A stretch of 64,000 nucleotides of DNA from G965227875 sp965227875. GTDB taxonomy: Bacteria; Pseudomonadota; Alphaproteobacteria; Rhizobiales; JAJFHC01. Where the stretch lies: the NCBI GenBank assembly GCA_965227875.1, contig OZ245783.1, forward strand, positions 186,001 to 250,000, in the 5' to 3' direction. Below are positions 61,356 through 64,000 of the stretch, one piece after another. Every line of letters begins with the position of its first letter. The first letter of the stretch is position 1. The notes beneath the pieces are model-generated. The model was not told where the DNA came from. It did no database searches and worked only from the letters and a program-made list of their open reading frames with translations. The position numbers and the translations under genes were made by a program.

Positions 61356-62761
61356 GCCGCCACCTCCTCGTTCACCCGGACACCTTCAAGACCTGCGACA
61401 AGGCGCCTGAAGGCATCACCCCGGACTTCAAAACTTCTGTACTGGTCGAAAGAGGCACAGGCGGGTGCCAGCAGCACCGCGGCTTCTCCGCCCGCGTCGC
61501 GAGCCGCGTCGGCATCCGCCCTTGCCACCGCCTGTTCCAGGACGCCGCAGATCTCGTGGTCCACGCGCCCGTCGAGGGTCGCGGCGAACTGCTCTGCCGC
61601 CTCGCCGATGAGATAGGCCTTGACCACGCGGGGAAACAGTCCGGCCAGCGGTTCGATGCCGCCGGATTTCGCCCGGCCGCCGGCAATCCAGTAGATACGG
61701 TCGAAACTTGCCAGCGACCGCGCGGCGGCATCCGCGTTCGTGGCCTTGCTGTCGTTCACGAAGACCGTGGCCCCGCGGCGTCCGACGATCTCCATGCGAT
61801 GGGCAAGCCCCGGGAAACTCGACAGTCCCGCGACGATTTCGTCCCGCGAAAGGCCGAGCGCGCGGACCGCCGCATAGGCCGCCGCCGCGTTCTGGCCGTT
61901 ATGGTCACCACGCAGGGTTTCCACCGCGGAGATATCCGCAAGTTCCGACCGTGCTCCGGCCTCGAAACATCTGATCCGGCCGTCGAGGGTCGCGATTCCG
62001 TCTGCCAGGTCGTGACTGCCCGAAATCCGCACCACCGTCTGTCCGCCGTCCAGTGCGTCCCCGATCGCCCTGCTCCAGTGATCGTCATCGCCGACGACGG
62101 CGCAGTCGCCGGAGCCTTGCCGGGCGAAGATGCGGGCCTTGACCGCGGCATAGTTTTCCATCGACCCGTGGCGGTCGAGATGATCAGGCGACAGGTTCAT
62201 CAGGATGGCGACCGCGGGCTTGAGCCCCGGGGTCAGGTCGATCTGGTAGGACGAGAACTCCACCACCAGGATGCTTCCCGGTTCGGGCGGCTCGGCGCCA
62301 AGGATGGCCTGCCCGATATTGCCACCCACCTGGACGGCCCGTCCCGCATGGCGAAGCAGGTGTCCGATCAGCGCGGTCGTCGTTGACTTGCCGTTGGTCC
62401 CGGTTATGGCGACCAGCTTCGTCTCGGGGAACCGTTCCGCGAGTTCGCGGACCAGCACTTCCGTATCGCCGATGATCTCGACGCCCGCCGATGTGGCCGC
62501 TTTCACGACGGCATGGGGTGCGGGATGTGTCAGGGGTACGCCCGGGCTCAGGAGAAGCGCGTCCACGCCCTCCAGGCCGTCCGCAACGAAATCCGCTACC
62601 GTCAGTCCCTCGTCCCGCGCAGTGGCGCAGGCATCCGCGTTGTCATCCCAGACGATCACCTTCGCCCCGCCGGCCGCCAGCGCGCGCGCCGAGGCACGGC
62701 CGGTCAGGCCGAGCCCGAAGACGGCGACCGTCTTGTTGCGGAAACAGGTAGCGGGGATCAC
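61352..62761 (-). CDS. murD: UDP-N-acetylmuramoyl-L-alanine--D-glutamate ligase
   Basis: It adds D-Glu to the stem peptide. The 469-residue Mur ligase shows VAVFGLGLTGRASARALAAG, the P-loop AITGTNGKSTTTALIGHLLR, LVVEFSSYQIDL, the AILMNLSPDHLDRHGSMENY catalytic segment and VFVNDSKATNADAAARSL. It lies 8 bases after mraY and overlaps ftsW by 4 bases. Confidence 0.96.
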   Translation of the reverse strand: MIPATCFRNKTVAVFGLGLTGRASARALAAGGAKVIVWDDNADACATARDEGLTVADFVADGLEGVDALLLSPGVPLTHPAPHAVVKAATSAGVEIIGDTEVLVRELAERFPETKLVAITGTNGKSTTTALIGHLLRHAGRAVQVGGNIGQAILGAEPPEPGSILVVEFSSYQIDLTPGLKPAVAILMNLSPDHLDRHGSMENYAAVKARIFARQGSGDCAVVGDDDHWSRAIGDALDGGQTVVRISGSHDLADGIATLDGRIRCFEAGARSELADISAVETLRGDHNGQNAAAAYAAVRALGLSRDEIVAGLSSFPGLAHRMEIVGRRGATVFVNDSKATNADAAARSLASFDRIYWIAGGRAKSGGIEPLAGLFPRVVKAYLIGEAAEQFAATLDGRVDHEICGVLEQAVARADADAARDAGGEAAVLLAPACASFDQYRSFEVRGDAFRRLVAGLEGVRVNEEVAA

Positions 62762-62769
62762 GGTTCACC

Positions 62770-63858
62770 TCAGCGCAGCTTGAGGGTGGCAAGCCCGAAA
62801 AGCGCCAGCACGACCGCGATAATCCAGAACCGTACGACGATGGTCGGCTCCGCCCAGCCCTTCTGCTCGAAGTGGTGATGCAGGGGCGCCATGCGGAACA
62901 CGCGCTTGCCGGTGAGCTTGAACGACACGACCTGGACGATCACGGAAACCGCCTCCAGGACGAACAGCCCGCCGATGATCGCCAGCACGATCTCGTGCTT
63001 GGCCGCCACGGCGATCGCCCCGAGCGCGCCGCCGAGAGCGAGCGAACCCGTGTCCCCCATGAAGATCATTGCCGGCGGCGCGTTGAACCAGAGAAAGCCG
63101 AGGCTCGCGCCCAGGATGGCGCCACACAGGACGGCGAGTTCCCCGGTCCCCGGGATGAAGTGGATCTGGAGATAGTCGGCGAAGACGGCGTTACCCGCCA
63201 GATAGGCGATGACGCCGAAACTGGCCGCCGCGATCATGACCGGCACGATGGCCAGCCCGTCGAGACCGTCGGTCAGGTTGACCGAGTTGCTCGCGCCGAC
63301 GATGACGCAGACCGCAAAAGGAATGAAGAACCAGCCGAGGTTCAGCACAACGTTCTTGAGAAACGGAATGGTCAGGGAACTCGAGAACGGTTCGCTGCCG
63401 ATCTTGACGAAAATGATCGACACACTGGCGGCGATGAGACATTCGAGCGTGAACTTGACCTTGGCCGGGAAGCCTTTCGTCGACGCCTTCGTCACCTTGA
63501 GATAGTCGTCGTAAAGCCCGATCGCGCCGAACGATATCGTCACCGCGAGGACCAGCCAGACATAGGGGTTGAGAAGGTTTGCCCAGAGCAGCGTCGACAC
63601 GAGGATGCCGAGCAGGATCATCAGTCCACCCATGGTGGGCGTGCCCTGCTTCTCGAGGATGTGCCGCTGGGGACCGTCGTCGCGGATCGGCTGTCCCTTG
63701 CCCTGTCGCAGACGCAGGGCGTTGATGAGCCCGGGCCCGAACAGAAACACGAAGAGAAGCGCCGTCATGACGGCACCCCCGGTGCGGAAGGTGATGTACC
63801 GGAAGACGTTCAGCGCGGAAAACTGATCCGTCAGATTGAGAAATATGTGCTGAAGCAT
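62770..63858 (-). CDS. mraY: MraY, phospho-MurNAc-pentapeptide translocase
   Basis: It transfers phospho-MurNAc-pentapeptide to undecaprenyl phosphate, making lipid I. The 362-residue protein has ten membrane helices. Characteristic segments are GTPTMGGLMILLGILVSTLL, FGAIGLYDDYLKVTKAS (catalytic Asp pair), SNSVNLTDGLDGLAIVPVMI, FMGDTGSLALGGALGAIAVA and the C-terminal MAPLHHHFEQKGWAEPTIVV. It starts 5 bases after the murF stop. Confidence 0.97.
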   Translation of the reverse strand: MLQHIFLNLTDQFSALNVFRYITFRTGGAVMTALLFVFLFGPGLINALRLRQGKGQPIRDDGPQRHILEKQGTPTMGGLMILLGILVSTLLWANLLNPYVWLVLAVTISFGAIGLYDDYLKVTKASTKGFPAKVKFTLECLIAASVSIIFVKIGSEPFSSSLTIPFLKNVVLNLGWFFIPFAVCVIVGASNSVNLTDGLDGLAIVPVMIAAASFGVIAYLAGNAVFADYLQIHFIPGTGELAVLCGAILGASLGFLWFNAPPAMIFMGDTGSLALGGALGAIAVAAKHEIVLAIIGGLFVLEAVSVIVQVVSFKLTGKRVFRMAPLHHHFEQKGWAEPTIVVRFWIIAVVLALFGLATLKLR

Positions 63859-63863
63859 CTTTT

Positions 63864-64000
63864 CTAGCGCCCCCCGCGCGCTTCGCTCTTGTCATCGGCA
63901 GTCGGCCGGAACCTTGAAGACAGGGCCTCGACCAGGGGCCCCATGCGGCTTCCCAGCGATCCCTTGACCATCACGACGTCGCCCGCCTGGACCTGTTCCT
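63864..64000 (-). CDS. murF: MurF, C-terminal fragment at window edge
   Basis: Only the last ~45 codons are in the window. They read GDVVMVKGSLGSRMGPLVEA and then a basic/polar tail, the usual end of UDP-MurNAc-tripeptide--D-Ala-D-Ala ligase, which adds the dipeptide made by Ddl. It precedes mraY on the same strand, as in nearly all dcw clusters. Confidence 0.9.
   Translation of the reverse strand, partial: EQVQAGDVVMVKGSLGSRMGPLVEALSSRFRPTADDKSEARGGR

Overview
The window is about 64 kb of high-GC DNA from an alphaproteobacterium. Four things point there: a circularly permuted, two-piece tmRNA gene followed directly by an alphaproteobacterial-type SspB; thyA-folA and hflK-hflC-DUF2065-degP gene groups; a CtrA-type box (TTAA-N7-TTAA) with GANTC sites upstream of ftsZ; and a dcw cluster running murF-mraY-murD-ftsW-murG-murC-murB-ddl-ftsQ-ftsA-ftsZ. 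I cannot fix the order or genus from the sequence alone.

Layout. (a) 0-3.5 kb: envelope protease block (degP-like, DUF2065, hflC, hflK; minus strand). (b) 3.5-17.1 kb: an accessory stretch that appears to separate hflK from folA, which are neighbours in many relatives. It carries an outer-membrane barrel protein, formaldehyde detoxification (adhC-fghA), reverse transsulfuration (CBS and CGL), an unknown secreted protein and a nucleotide cyclase fused to a GFA zinc domain. It also holds two decayed copies of one IS5-like element flanking a lower-GC islet with an unrecognised gene pair (a HEPN-like protein and a C-terminally membrane-anchored, possibly DEDD-exonuclease-like protein), and then a leaderless muramidase/M15-peptidase fusion. 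(c) 17.1-22.3 kb: folA-thyA, a CPBP protease, ssrA, sspB, fumC and a ribbon-helix-helix gene. (d) 22.35-23.53 kb: five tandem copies plus a partial copy of a ~221-bp hairpin-rich repeat. (e) 23.5-34.5 kb: a very large AsmA-like protein, ExoD-like and MgtC-like membrane proteins, a D-lactate dehydrogenase-like flavoprotein, an RraA-like protein and a dicarboxylate/amino-acid symporter. (f) 35-45.2 kb: an L,D-transpeptidase with an extremely basic N-terminal segment, a hotdog thioesterase, a ClC channel, UvrD, PrmA, a DUF1127 protein, an M24 aminopeptidase and a cold-shock protein. (g) 45.2-64 kb: ligA-recN-bamD, then ftsZ and the division/peptidoglycan cluster, cut at murF by the window edge.

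How the genes fit together. The last 14 kb is a tightly packed transcription unit, with many 4-bp ATGA overlaps, that makes peptidoglycan precursors (MurF, MraY, MurG, MurD, MurC, MurB, Ddl) and the divisome (FtsW, FtsQ, FtsA, FtsZ). Two departures from the usual layout stand out: a yihY-type gene sits in opposite orientation between ftsA and ftsZ, and lpxC is absent from its usual place between ftsZ and bamD. tmRNA tags stalled peptides with ANDNYAEARLAA, and the adjacent sspB encodes the adaptor that hands such peptides to ClpXP.

The best candidate for an undescribed system is the HEPN/DEDD-like gene pair at 13.2-14.8 kb. The cyclase-GFA fusion at 10.7-11.7 kb, the 221-bp repeat array and the leaderless muramidase-M15 fusion come next. 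All functional statements rest on reading motifs by eye; no database search was run.
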